Assembly (NCBI GenBank): GCA_026122225.1
Contig: JANEZZ010000976.1
Location: 310,001-374,000 of the forward strand
DNA: 64,000 nucleotides
Direction of reading: 5' to 3'
Source of the DNA: Heloderma charlesbogerti
Taxonomy: Eukaryota; Chordata; Lepidosauria; Squamata; Helodermatidae
The position numbers were made by a program, and so were the translations under genes. The notes under the pieces are model-generated. The model had not been told where the DNA came from, searched no databases, and saw only the letters and a program-made list of their open reading frames with translations. Shown here piece by piece: positions 13,030 through 24,844 of this stretch. Numbering within the stretch: position 1 is the stretch's first letter; each line of letters opens with the position of its first letter.

Positions 13030-14740
13030 CTGGCAGGCATGAAACCTGGGGCCTGGTAAGGCCAGTTAAGAAAAAGGAAATTGTGTTCTAGCATTAAATA
13101 CACGCATGATGCCTTTCACAATGGTGAGCATTATATACATTTTGAACATAGACACACAAATTAGATTTGAAATGTAGCAGCTCCTTCTGCAGTTCTGTGA
13201 TGCACTTGTGTACATCTGGGGAGGCAGAGTTCACCACCACTGCTCAGTGCCCACTTTCAATTGCCAGCCAGCCAATCAAGAGCAAGGAATTTCAGTAGCA
13301 AACCAGCCTGGAGGCAGGTCTGCACACACCGTGGTGCTGCATAACAGAGGTGGACCTGACATGACAGTAGTGAGGGTGCCCTGGCACCACTTAGATTTCA
13401 AACAGTGTCTGTTGCATATAATGTGCACGAAGGAAATCTGGAACGTAATCTTCCAGACGGTTGTGGGAAACCCCTTTGACTTCCTGAACTGCTTCATCAG
13501 TGCAGAAGGGAGAGATCACATAAGAAAGCTGAGTGGAAGGGGAAGGTAACCACAGACTGTTGGGGGAACCTGTGCCATTTGGCTTGGGAGGGAGCCTTCC
13601 CAAGGGCACCGCCCCAAAGGCACAAAATGACTCTGTCAATGCAGCGTGAAAGACCATTGCGGCATCAGCAGCCAATAAACCAATCCCCTCTCCTTGTTAG
13701 CTTATTTGAAGATTCTGACCTCTCAATGGCAAGGAGGACTATGCTGCAGACGTCAAACATTTTCACCCTTTGATGGGCATTCTCACTACTTCAATACTAA
13801 TGTGCCATCATCTTTCTATTTTATGTATTTTTGAATGGTTACAGAGCAGTGACTAGAATATAGAGCCAGGGGCGGGGAGATGTGTTTGGCTGTTAGCTTC
13901 AGTGACAAATGACTATGGGAAAACCCCATTACAACCCTCCAACTCAACACTTGAATGGGGGGGGGAGTAGGGGAGGCCTGGCATGTACGTTTTGAGATGG
14001 CCCTGCAGCTGTTTTAAGAAGTCTATGGAGGCATGAATTGGCTACAACTTGGGAGAAGTCAAAAGGTGGGGCTTGTGGATTCTATTAAGACCCCCAGCAC
14101 CACCTTTCCCCCATAATTCAAGCTCAGCTCCAATTTTCAGTGTGTTACCCTTTGTCTTTCTGAACTCTTAGTTCAACAATATCAATACAAAAAAATTGCA
14201 GAAAAACATCAACTCGGGCCAACATAAAAACCAGAAACTCCAACCACTCAAAAGACCCACTGAAGTTAAAAATAATTAACAACACTTCTAACAGGGCAAA
14301 GCCACACATGTCTACTTTTAAGTAAGTCCCATTGAGTGCAATGGGGCTTACTCCCAGTTAAGTCCCAGTTAAGTCTGTATGGGACTGCAGCCTAAATGGG
14401 CCAAGGGTGTGGATCTGGCAGATATTCCAAGGCGGCAATACTTCTTTTAGATGACAATCGTGCCTCCCTCAGTAGCAGGAGCCATGATATAGCCTCATTA
14501 CTTCCTTTCACTCTACAGGGTCTCATATGGAAGGAAAGCCCTTCAAGTGTTCTGGGCCCAGACTATTTAGGGCTCTAAAATGAAAACCAGAACTGTGAAT
14601 TTAAACTGGAAACTAAGGTCTAGACTACACACTACATTAAATATGTAATGTGCAGATGATCCTAACTTTTTTTTTTTTTTAACCGTTCAGGTAAGCACAC
14701 GTGGGTAGGGGAAGTTTAAATCTTCCCACCCAGCTACTTT
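13030..14740. other. Intergenic, mostly unrecognised
   Basis: The only recognisable piece is at about 14313-14392 ('aagtaagtcccattgagtgc ... gggactgcagcc'), a fragment of a very common reptile inverted-repeat motif that also occurs near 29390-29480 and inside 58446-58599. Confidence 0.45.
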
Positions 14741-14743
14741 CTA

Positions 14744-14787
<44 letters not shown>

Positions 14788-14803
14788 GTATGTATGTATG
14801 TAT
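14744..14803. repeat. (CA)n then (TATG)n microsatellite
   Basis: A CA run of about 38 bp is followed directly by TATG repeats. Confidence 0.95.
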
Positions 14804-15796
14804 AAGCTTCTCACTTTTTGGGAACCAGTGATTCACAACAATATAAAAGGACCCAAGTGTCAATGGGAATTCAAAGCCAAATATCCATTACAGGGATCAC
14901 AGCTGCAATTTCTGTGCATGAACTGGAAATGCTTTCTCTGTTCCAGCCCTTAGTGTAAGTCCTTTTGGCAGTTCTTGCCTGAGATACTTTGGATTATGAT
15001 TGTTGTTCCACAGATGTCATCTGCCACAGCATGCCAAGCCAGCCGTGGGAAGAGCTGCTTCCTGAGTCTTCTTGACACTAAAGTCACTCCAAGCTGAAGA
15101 CAATAATCAATTCCCCAAAGAGTTGAGTGTAGCAGTATAACACAGTACTGCCTTAATCCTTGATCGCTTCTCTCTCACAGAATATTTATTTCCAGACCAG
15201 CCTGGTGCTTCTAAGTGCCATTCAGCTCAGTAATCCAGATCCATAAGCATAATCAGGTTCATGCCACAATAGCTATTGCAGACAGAACACTAGATAATAA
15301 AGTGCCATGACTACAAAAGGGAAGCTAGGAACAAGGAGCAGTTGAACAATTCATGGGAGATTCCTTGTTCATACATGCACAGCCAAAGCAGGCTGTATGC
15401 GTCTTCTGAGGATGTGCAGCACAAGGCAGAATCCAGTTGCACAACGGCGATTTAGCGCTTCTGGGGCAAACCAAAAGTGGAAATGCTAGTTTCAGGGCTT
15501 CCGCCAGGAATCACTACATCTCCCTTGCATACGTAGTGGGTCCTGCTACTGCAATGCAGTCGGCAGGGCCACTACTCGCAGAAGGGAATCGGCAGGGTGG
15601 GGAAAAATTGGCAGGGGCGTAAGCTGGAGTCTGCCCATGATGTGGAACTGCCCATTCCCCAAACAAGTTGCACATGACTAGAGACAGATCAGGGCCCTTC
15701 ATAATTTATTTATTAAAGCATTTATATCCCACCTTTCCATTTAAAAGAAAATGTCCAAGGAGGTTACAACACAGTATTAAAACACAACAAAATATA

Positions 15797-16161
15797 CTAG
15801 GGTGGCCAGGTGTCCTCCTTTACAAAGGGCAGCCCTCTGTTTGAAGAGCTGTCAGAGGACAGTCCTCTATTTGATGGGCTATCTGGTCCAAGCCTGGTTT
15901 AAAATTGAAGAACCACAAGAAGGCAGAACTGTGGCCCTGAAGATGCCCATCATGAACGGGCACACATAGGTCAGCTGGTCATGATCTTCCTCACTATGAT
16001 GAGATGTACTTTTTTGTATTTAAATTATGGTAACTATTTCTAATTTTACAGTTATACATATAAATTAACATACTCAAATGTTACGCAAACTGATGTCCTC
16101 TTTTGTCCTCGTTTTCGGTGATGTGTTTCCTTCTTTAGCGATGCGTATGTGGCCCACCCTG
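15797..16161. mobile_element. hAT-like non-autonomous element (CTAGGGTGGCC ends)
   Basis: It starts CTAGGGTGGCCAGG and ends GGCCCACCCTG. Flanks AAAATATA (15789-15796) and TAAATATA (16162-16169) agree at 7 of 8 positions. An internal block ('ttgaagaaccacaagaagg ... catgaacgggcacacatagg') recurs at about 17380-17470 in a second copy whose right end is at about 18152. Confidence 0.6.
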
Positions 16162-16169
16162 TAAATATA

Positions 16170-17240
16170 TACCAATGAAAAGTTTAAAATCAGTGCAAAA
16201 TAAAGCAAAACAGAAGTGCATCTTATAAAAACAAGACACACCAGATACCATTTTCAGGGGACCAATCATATATTTTAATTCAGGAGGCTAAAAGCCTGCC
16301 AGAACAAGGAGGTTTTCGACAAGAAATGAACACAGAGAAAGGGCCAGGCAAGCTTTCTTCCACCACAAGTTCCAGCCACAAAGAAACCTTCTCCTGAGTC
16401 CCAACCAGTCATACCTATTACCTCAGCTGTATCCATGTATGTTCCATGTATGTGGAACTAGGCAGGAGAGCAGGGGTACCAGACAGGAAGATTAACTCAG
16501 TGATACACAGGGAAGGCACAGATTGAAGGAACAGCAACCAGGAAGCGACTCAGCAGAACAGCACAAAGGCTGAGCAGGAAGGACACAGAAAATGAGGAGT
16601 TGGAAGTGTGCTTGGTTAAATAAAACACTTTGCTTTATATAACTTTTGCTTGATTCGTGAGTGGTTGCAAACACCACTTGAAACATCAGCTACTGGTGGG
16701 ACATAAAGAAGATCTATCCCAATAAATCTGAACGAGGCTTGCCATTTGCAATTTTTGATGCCATATATAATCTGTCTCTGCCCTCTAACCACTAATGCCA
16801 CAAAAGGCAAATCTAGATTCCAAATGTATTTCAGTTTTATACCAGTTTACCTGTGCGACAAGTACAGTTACAGTCCAGTTATGTAGTGATCTGGGATGAG
16901 AGCTTAACAGCCTAACAAACACAAATGGGAAACAAATCATTAACTTCCCCTCAATATATGACAGCTTCATGGCCAAAACAGACATTATTTTAAATCTGTT
17001 TCTGGCAGTTATGTCTTCTTTTTTTCATTTTTATTGTAGAGTAGGTGCAGCGGGCCCCCGATCCAGATCAAGACCCTAGCAGGGCGGATAGGGGAGCTTT
17101 TAAGATCTGGATCAGGCCCCCTGGGTTGTTTTTTTAAAAAAAGATGTAACTGCTAGCTACAGATTTAAACTAATGCCTGTTTTGGCCCTATGAATCCTGT
17201 ATCTCTCTCCTTCAAATATGCTGACACTTCCATTCCCTAT
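16170..17240. other. Intergenic, nothing recognised
   Basis: No exon-like or named repeat sequence is apparent. Short open frames are scattered on both strands. Confidence 0.45.
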
Positions 17241-17249
17241 ATTAACCAA

Positions 17250-18152
17250 GTCCTGCTGGATACCACAGTGTTGCCCAGGTGTCACAGTGATGCGATGCTC
17301 CCACAATGATTCCGCATGGTTACCACGCTCCTCACTGTGCCATATTGTCCTTCACAGTTCAGGTATGAAAGACTGTGCAGTTCAAGTTGGTTTAAAGATA
17401 AAGAACCAGAAGAAAGGAAACCAGAGGCCTTGCATTGGGACAGCAGACTGAATGGGCACACAGGTCACCTGGACACAGTCTTCCCCACAGGATGATATGT
17501 ATTTCTGTTTAAATTGAAGCCCTAATTTCCAAATTTGCATCTATTCCCAAAACTCAGCACATACAAATTTTATGCAAATGTGTCCTCTTTGGGGGTAATG
17601 TGTAAATGTAGGGATGGACAGACTCACCTGCACCCAGCTTAGTTGGGCGCTCACAGAGCTGCTGTGGCCACCTGCCCCTGTTCATGGTAGTGTACGAGCT
17701 TCTGGACAACCCAGTGAGCACCTGACAAAGCCACAGGGCTGTCCGCCCTCGTAGCAAGCCGCCATTTTGTGCAACAATGGCAGCTTGGGCTCTTCCAGGA
17801 AGGTAATGTTGCATAGTTGGTGGCTGCAACAGGGTCATTTACGTGACGTTAGAGGCGTGAATGCTCCATTAATGCTTGTAAATGTTGCATAAATGGCCCC
17901 CTTTATGGCCTCCAACCACGCAACATTATCTTCCCGGGAGAATCCGAACCACCATTTTTGTACAAAATGGCAGCTCACTACAAGGGTGGATGGCTGCTGG
18001 GCGCTCGCCAAGGCATGGGGCGTTCGATGAGTGGGTCTGCAAGTGCCCTGCAGCTCGGCAAGCAGGGTCCGGGAGAGCAAGCGATGGGGAGTCCATTGGA
18101 CTCCACACACACACCCACAGACTCTCATGACATCCCTGTGTAATTGCCACCC
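17250..18152. mobile_element. Second copy of the CTAGGGTGGCC hAT-like element, interrupted
   Basis: The left part aligns with the interior and right half of 15797-16161. The right end 'ccaccctag' lies at about 18148-18152, beyond the nested element 17609-18138. The order shows that this copy was in place first. The left boundary is approximate. Confidence 0.5.
17609..18138. mobile_element. hAT-like element (TAGGGATGGA ends), nested
   Basis: It starts TAGGGATGGACAG and ends GACATCCCTG. Flanks TGTAAATG (17601-17608) and TGTAATTG (18139-18146) match at 7/8. The interior is a large imperfect inverted repeat ('ggtaatgttgcatag' facing 'cacgcaacattatc'). A second full copy is at 28655-29177. No transposase frame is visible, so it would need a transposase supplied from elsewhere. 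Confidence 0.75.
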
Positions 18153-18978
18153 TAGTCTATAGGCCAAACTCTGCTGCCATCTTCTGACTTCAGACCACAG
18201 TTACCTCACCAGGATTGGCTCCCATCTTGATCAATCCACTCTAATAGATTCCAGGAGCCCTTGCCTTTTCTCCTTTACCAGCTTTGCACCTCTCCTCTCC
18301 TCCATACTTTAACCAGTTGCGCAGCTTGGTAATTTTAGACCCTGGCCTTAACAGTCTTACGGTGGTGGGGTGGGGGTCTTTAGATGGCCATGTGTATTGC
18401 TTCAGTTGTGAAGCACACACCTAACATTTCTCTTTCTTCCCTCTCCCTTTCTGTGCCATTCAATATTTTACAAATGCTTCTTCATTCCCGATATGTCCAA
18501 AACAAAAAATGAATTAAAAATAGTTGGGATGGCTGAAAGGAAAACCTGTTTGCCAACCCTGATAAAAACAGAAGTACTCTGGGCATGTGCAATTTCATAT
18601 TTGAAACTCATTTAAATCATAACGCCATCATAACTACAGGAATACAGTGGAGTGTGCTTCTGCTGCCCTGGTGCTAGACGCATTTAGTTGGGAATAAGTG
18701 TATTTTTAAAGTTAAAATGCTACAAAAAAAAAAATCATCATCATGATTGCCACTGTCCCTATCATCTGCTGCTCTCTGGGGTGGGGACCTGGGCTGCAGG
18801 ACCCTGGACTTTGGCCCCCAAATCCAGCCCTAGCATTAACTCTGTGGGAGGGAATGTAACCTCAGCTGTTCTGAAGATATACCCTCTTCCATACATAATA
18901 CCTTGAAAACTGACATGGCATCCCTGACTAGAAGAAAATTAATGGAAGTTAGGAAACCTTACAAATTGGCAACATTAT

Positions 18979-19405
18979 ATAGGGTTGGATCCAGACCTTT
19001 TCAGGCATAGAGTCAACCCTCTGGGTTGGATCCACATGGGCCATTTCATGCGTCAAAGGGCTCCTTCTGTTCATGGAAGGTACTGGGATCTGGTGGAAGC
19101 TCCTCACTGGATCTTCATTCCACTGGGATCTTTGCTGGTTCCCTCTTCCCTTCAGCCCCCTGTGTTGCCTCTTACGGTGCACTCAGCCCTCCCGACAGCA
19201 TTTCAGGAGACAAAGGAGACTGCAGGGGGAAGGAGGAATTGTGAAGATCGCCTCCTTGCCCCCTTTCTCCAGTATGAGCGGAGCTCCGCTAAACACAACT
19301 CTCACACCAGCGCATTGTAATCAGTGAGACTTCGTTTAATCATGACTAACTTAAGCTCCATTGATATCAGTAGATCTAGTCTGAGCATGATTAAGTCTGG
19401 ATGCA
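18979..19405. repeat. Inverted-repeat element (GGATCCAGAC type), with filler
   Basis: It begins 'gggttggatccagacc' and closes with 'gattaagtctggatgcaccc'. Inside, 'catgactaacttaagc' and 'attgatatcagtag' match the right arm of the 4922-5098 family. The middle, about 19030-19315, is not explained. Confidence 0.45.
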
Positions 19406-19729
19406 CCCATTAGGCAGGATTCTACACTGCCGTTGCACCTCCACTATTTCTGTTGTGCTAGCAAAACAGACTGCAGTTTCATAAATATGCAAGGAAACAA
19501 GCAGTAATGCTCATTTCCAGGATGGGGACGGTCAGCAGAGCTCCCTGCCGTGAGCTCCTCTGCCCTGCCCTGCTCCAGAATGTAGCGTTGCTGCTCGTTT
19601 CTTTTTTTCAGGTACCTCTAGTTCCTGTTGCACCTGTCCATTCCACTACTGGCCATAATCTTCAAAACTGGAATGAATTGCGTACTTTTTCTTGGGAACA
19701 ACTTTTGTATTTCGATCTGTAATTTATTA

Positions 19730-20700
19730 AAGAGTAATTTAATCCCTGCTTAAGCAATGTGATAGTCAGTTGTCAATTCTATAAAGATAGGCATACCTTG
19801 AATGAATAGCAGTCATTCTCCAATTAACAGCTATAATTCAATTAAATGATTTATTATCATCTTGAATTAATGAACTGAATTGTTTTCAATTGAATTAAAC
19901 TGTTTTGAACCATTGAATTATATCACTTCATAATAAATAGTTCCAATTAATGTGTGATTAGGTGTTCCCCTGCAGGAATTATAACTTCCTTAATGAATGT
20001 GATAGGATTATTTATCTACTTGAGTGATTCAATTGATGTATAATATCGCTGGGATATTTTGCACTAATGAAGTCATCGCAGATTTAGGATTATTCCATTA
20101 GGAATTGAATTGTTCATATAAGCCTTATAAGAAAAAGCCAGTTTGTAACAGAATAGTATTCTAAGGGACAGAAGACAACATTTGAAAGTGATTTGGGGAA
20201 AAGAGGACAGATTTTTGAATTGATATAATTCCTGTGACAAAGGAGTGGCTTCCTTGTCAGCATAGCTGTGACCAGTATCCAAAAAATTCTCAAACAAGAT
20301 CAGAAGGACCAAAATGTGCAATAATGTCAATTATAAGGCTATTCGTACTTGTACAGAGCAAAGCATGAATATGAAATACACAAGATTTGTTCCAAGGTTT
20401 ATATACAAATTCAAAAAACGATCCCAAGATTTACTGTTCTATCACACTGTCTCAAGTTAATGACTTCTGACAAGGATAAAGGCAGTCATGCCTAGTGAAG
20501 TCAAAATAATTAATGGTTCAACCAAAATTGTCTAAAGTACATTTGGACAATCAGAGAGCAATGATACTTGGTAAATACAATTATCTTTTAAACCAAAATA
20601 GTCGTATAATTGGCCTTATAATTGACATTATTGCACCTTTTGGTCCTTTTGATCTTGTTTGAGACTTAACTGAGGGCTCCCCTCCCTTTTATCCCTTATA
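19730..20700. repeat. AT-rich segment with a long inverted repeat
   Basis: A roughly 50-bp arm at 20291-20340 ('caaacaagatcagaagg ... aattataaggc') is mirrored with few mismatches at 20613-20662 ('ccttataattgaca ... gatcttgtttg'), about 270 bp apart. No protein is recognisable. It may be a non-autonomous DNA element, but its termini were not identified. Confidence 0.55.
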
Positions 20701-20704
20701 AATA

Positions 20705-21650
20705 TACAGTGGAGGTGATTAATAGATTTAAGGGATTAGACCTGATAAACAGAGTGCCTGAGGAACGATGGACGGAGGTCCGTAACATTGTTCAGGAGGC
20801 AGCAACTAAATCCATCCCAAAGAAAAAGAAATGCAAGAAAGCAAAGTGGCTGTCTGATGAGGCTTTACCAGTCACTGAGGAAAGAAGGGAAGCGAAAAGC
20901 AAGGGAGAAAGGGGAAGATATATCCAACTGAATGCAGATTTCTAGAGAATAGCAAGGAGAGACAAGAAGGTCTTCTTAAATGTACAATGCAAAGAAATCT
21001 TCCTGGCATATAGAAGGGGAAGAAATGGAAGCAGTGACAGATTTTATTTTCTTGGGCTCCAAGATCACCGCAGACGGTGACTGGTGCCATGAAATTAAAA
21101 GACACTTGCTCCTTGGGAGGAAAGCTATGGAAAACCTAGACAGCATAGTAAGAAGCAGAGACATCACCTTGCCAACAAAGATTCATATACTCAAAGCTAT
21201 GGTTTTCCCAGTAGTAATGTATAGCTGTGAGAGCTGGACTATAAGGAAGGTTGAACGCCGAAGAATTGATGCTTTCAAACTCTTACGAGCCTTACGAGTC
21301 CCCTGGACTGCAAGGAGGTAAAATCAGTCAGTCCTAAAGGAAATCAACTCTGACTGCTCATTGGAAGGACAGATACTGAAGCTGAAGCTCAAATATTTTG
21401 GCCACCTAACGCGAAGAGAAAAGTCACTGGAAAAGACCCTGATGCCGGGAAAGATTAAAGGCAAAAGGAGAAGGGGACGGCAGAGGATGAGATGGCTAGA
21501 TAGCATCACCGATGCAATGAATATGAACTTGAGCACACTCCGGGAGAGAGCAGAGGACAGGAAGGCCTGGCGTGCTATGGTCCATGGGGTCACAAAGAGT
21601 CGGACACGACTGAACGATTGAATAACAACGATTGAACAACAACAACATCC
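20705..21650 (+). mobile_element. BovB (RTE) LINE, internally deleted copy
   Basis: The left part corresponds to the region after the endonuclease (KGLDLINRVPEE, KKKKCKKAKWLSDEAL). At about 20998 it jumps straight to the far C-terminal region (WHIEGEEMEAVTDF). Against the full-length copy at 46656-49878, roughly 1.1 kb is missing, including all of the reverse transcriptase core. The 3' end is typical BovB ('gtcggacacgactgaacga', then AAC repeats). Several stops interrupt it, for example TAG at 20943 and TAA at 21319. It is dead. Confidence 0.9.
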
Positions 21651-21812
21651 AAACAATAGCACAAGGTCCTGCACCCAGGGCAGCTCTGGACTTCTGTTTC
21701 TCAAACTGTAGCTCCCCACACTTGACATTGAGGTGCTTTCAATAACAGTTTTTGATATGGCATGGAGGGGGAAATGCTGATCAAAGGGGGGAGGAGTTAA
21801 AAAAAAACTGTG

Positions 21813-22075
21813 CAGGGCCAGCCCAATACATTTTGCTGCCTGAGGAAGAAAAGCAAATGCCAGGCCAGGCCCAAGCCCCCAAGTCAATGTGCATAACACC
21901 CAAGACTGGCCAAGTTATTTTGGCACCTGAAGAAGAATATCACATAAGCACCTCTCCCTCCAAGTAAAAATGCAACAATAATGAATTAAATAACTAAACA
22001 TTTGCGGCCCTTTCAGGACACCCCAAATCACCTGCCTCAGGCAGTCACCTCTGCCCAAGGGTAGGGTTGGCCCTG
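21813..22075. mobile_element. hAT-like miniature element (CAGGGCCAGCCC ends)
   Basis: Ends CAGGGCCAGCCC and GGGTTGGCCCTG are inverted repeats. The subterminal 'cattttgctgcctgagg' and 'cctcaggcagtcacc' also match the layout of the copy at 34519-34831. I see no convincing target duplication here, so the insertion is old or its ends have been altered. Confidence 0.6.
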
Positions 22076-22344
22076 AATTATCTTGGCTATTGTTTCAAAT
22101 ATTTTTAAAGGCAACAATCTCCAGTTCAAAGCTACAACACAACAGGTAAGCCACTGCATTTTGTACTAGCTGAAGCTTCCAAGCCATTTTCTAAGACAGA
22201 CCAACACAGAGTGTGCTACCGTCTTCAGTGTGGAAATCATCAAAGCATATATGACCTGTTTTACTAGCCAGCCCCTATTTATGTCCCCAGCACCCACCTG
22301 GTAATGAGCGATATAATAAAGAAAGGCTGAGGTGAACATCTCCC

Positions 22345-22556
22345 AGTGGCAGCTGGTGACTCCAGTTCCAGAGGGGCAGCGATTCCATTCAAGGCTTTAA
22401 CTAGCCAAAATTCTAAAGGTGCTATTCAAGGTCCTGAAACCATTTGGGGGATAAGGCACAGCACCAAGGATAGCACTTTTAGAGTTCTGGCTGGGGGTAA
22501 AAAAATCTAGAATGGAATCACTACCCTCCCAGAACTGGAGACACCAGCCACCACTG
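22345..22556. repeat. Inverted-repeat miniature element
   Basis: Diverged relative of 5565-5769: 'agtggcagctggtgactcc' faces 'ggagacaccagccaccact', with 'gattccattcaagg' facing 'ctagaatggaatc'. Confidence 0.55.
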
Positions 22557-22954
22557 ACATCTCCTTAATCCCTACAGTTGGATTGTTAGGAAAGAACAAT
22601 CCCACCAGACAGTAGAACATTAGAGTAGGAATATATTATTCTACCTCCTTAACTTTCTATGACTTCATAGAAAATGCCTTCTACCTTAGATGCTAAATAC
22701 ATTTCCTAGGAGAAAATCCTACTGATTTAAGGGAAATTTCCTTCTAGTTTAATGTGTTGAGGATCACAGCCTTAAGGTGCTAGAAATTATTCATGTCCAT
22801 ATAAAAGCCAAATTTGCCAGCTATCCTTTCAGTGTGAGAAATGGTCCCTTGTGCCTGGCCATCGTACCCACAGAATACAAAGCAAATCCCTTATTGGAGA
22901 AGATCCAACTGAACTCCATTAGGCAGAGTTTCATTGTTCAAAGTAGCTTCATGT

Positions 22955-24148
22955 GAAAAGAGCAACAAAGGGCTGCAAAAAAGGCAAATGCTATTTTGGG
23001 CTGCGTTAATAGAAGCATAGCTTCCAAATCCCGGGAAGTACTAGTTCCCCTCTACTCAGCACTGGTTAGGCCTCATCTGGAGTACTGTGTCCAGTTCTGG
23101 GCACCGCACTTTAAGAAGGATGCAGACAAGCTGGAGAGGATTCAGAGGAGGGCAACAAAGATGATGAGGGGACTGGAAACAAAGCCCTGTGAAGAGAGAC
23201 TGAAAGAACTGGGCATGTTTAGCCTTGAGAAGAGAAGACTGAGGGGAGACATGATAGCACTCCTCAAGTACTTGAAAGGGTGTCACAGAGAGGAAGGCCA
23301 GGTCATTTCTCGATCATCCCAGAGTGTAGGGCACAGAATAATGCCTCAAGTTATTCTGATTAAAATAATCAGAATAATTGATTCTGATTAAAGGCAGCCG
23401 CCGGCGAGATCACATCACTCCAGTGCTGAAGGAGTTGCACTGGTTACCAGTTGTTTTCTGGGCCAAATTCAAGGTGTTGGTTTTGACCTTTAAAACCCTA
23501 TATGGTTCCGGCCCAGCCTATCTTAAGGAGTGCCTCCAGCAGCACCAGACAGGCCGCTTAACAAGTTCAGCCTCGGATGGCCTTCTCTCTGTCCCATCAG
23601 CCAGGACAGCTAGACTGGTGGGGACGAGGGAGAGGGCCTTTTCTGTGGTGGCCCCCACTCTGTGGAACTCCCTCCCTAGGGAACTCTGTCATGCCCCCTC
23701 TTTAATGAGCTTCCGTCGTGCATTAAAAACGCTGTTGTTCAGGCAGGCATTTGGGGTGGGTTAGGGTATTTTAGAAAATGTTTTTATTGTAGAATTTTAT
23801 TGTTTTAAACTGTTTTTATTGTATGTTGTACATCGCCCAGAGTGGCTGGGTGACCAGCCAGATGGGCGATTAATAAATTTAATAATAAAAATTTAATAAT
23901 AAAAATCAAGTTACAGGAAGCCAGATTTCGGCTGAACATCAGGAAAAACTTCCTGACTGTTACAGCAATATGATAATGGAACCAATTACCTAGGGAGGTG
24001 GTGGGCTCTCCCACACTGGAGGCATTCAAGATGAAGCTGGACAGCCACCTGTCAGGGATGCTTTCACTTGGATTCCTGCTTTGAGCAAGGGCTTGGACTC
24101 GATGGTCTTGTAGGCCCCTTCCAACCCTGCTATTCTATGATTCTATGA
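22955..24148 (+). mobile_element. CR1 LINE 3' end, split by an L2 insertion
   Basis: The first part (to 23345) encodes the familiar CR1 C-terminal stretch ([15 protein letters not shown], then [16 protein letters not shown]). The second part (23914 onward) is the CR1 3' UTR, ending in the octamer-type tail 'attctatgattctatga'. The two parts rejoin as a normal CR1, as comparison with 36850-37195 shows. The interruption is the L2 fragment at 23354-23905. Confidence 0.9.
23354..23905 (+). mobile_element. L2-type LINE 3' end inserted in CR1
   Basis: It encodes the C-terminal domain of an L2-clade ORF2 (HITPVLKELHWLPV, then RAFSVVAPTLWNSLPREL) and ends in the L2-like 3' UTR ('gcccagagtggctgggtga') with a TTTAATAAT tail. 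TCAAGTTA flanks it at 23346-23353 and 23906-23913, a perfect 8-bp target duplication of CR1 sequence. It is 5'-truncated, as most such copies are. Confidence 0.9.
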
Positions 24149-24249
24149 ACATCAACTCATGATGTCAATGAGGACTAAGCGCACAGGAAATTTTCATATC
24201 CCAACTATACCTTCTGCATCGCAACAGAATTCGTCTGCTAACTCAAAAT

Positions 24250-24660
24250 TGGGCGCACAGAATCGGGACCAGCACCAGGTTTGGCAGGGCCCTTGGTGCT
24301 CACCCCCTGAGGTGGGACCTTTGGTGGTGGCAGCCTGGTACAGCAGCAGCAGCAGCAACAAATAAAGCCAGTCTAGCCAGCAAGTGCTGCTGCCACCGCC
24401 TGCCATTTTACTTCCCCCACAATATCTCTGGGGCCCAAAGTAGCATTGCTCTGGAGGAATGCTGTCGAGACCCCAAAGGGATTGTGAGGGAATTAAAATG
24501 GCAGGTGCCAGCACCCACAGGCACCCGGGACCCAGTGCTGAAAGGAGCACCAGGCCCAGGTGGCTACAGCCAGCATTTGGCCTAGTGTTCGGCCCTCCTG
24601 AGGACTCGGGCCGTCAGCAACTGCCTGACACAGTACTGACCCCTGAGGCTGGGCTGGCAC
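24250..24660. repeat. Unclassified repeat, relative near 33970-34400
   Basis: It shares short blocks with 33970-34400 ('cctctgggc...aataattg'-like and 'agcaccaggcc' segments, in the same order). I cannot name the family. The CAG/GCA run near 24340-24360 is a simple repeat within it. Confidence 0.35.
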
Positions 24661-24844
24661 AGAGTATACTTACTAGCTCCATAACAGAATGCAGGTGTGC
24701 CTTGTGAACTGCCCTCACTCCTTTCTCCCTTTCCCACCCATCTTGATTTGCAGGCAGGGTTTGGGCAACCACACCATCCATTATGTACTGCCCATGAGTT
24801 CATCTTATTCAAGAACGACTGATGTGGTGCAAGGTTTTTAGTTA

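Noticed and set aside
21805..22083. Target duplication around the hAT-like element 21813-22075
   Set aside because: The flanks AAACTGTG and AATTATCT do not agree.
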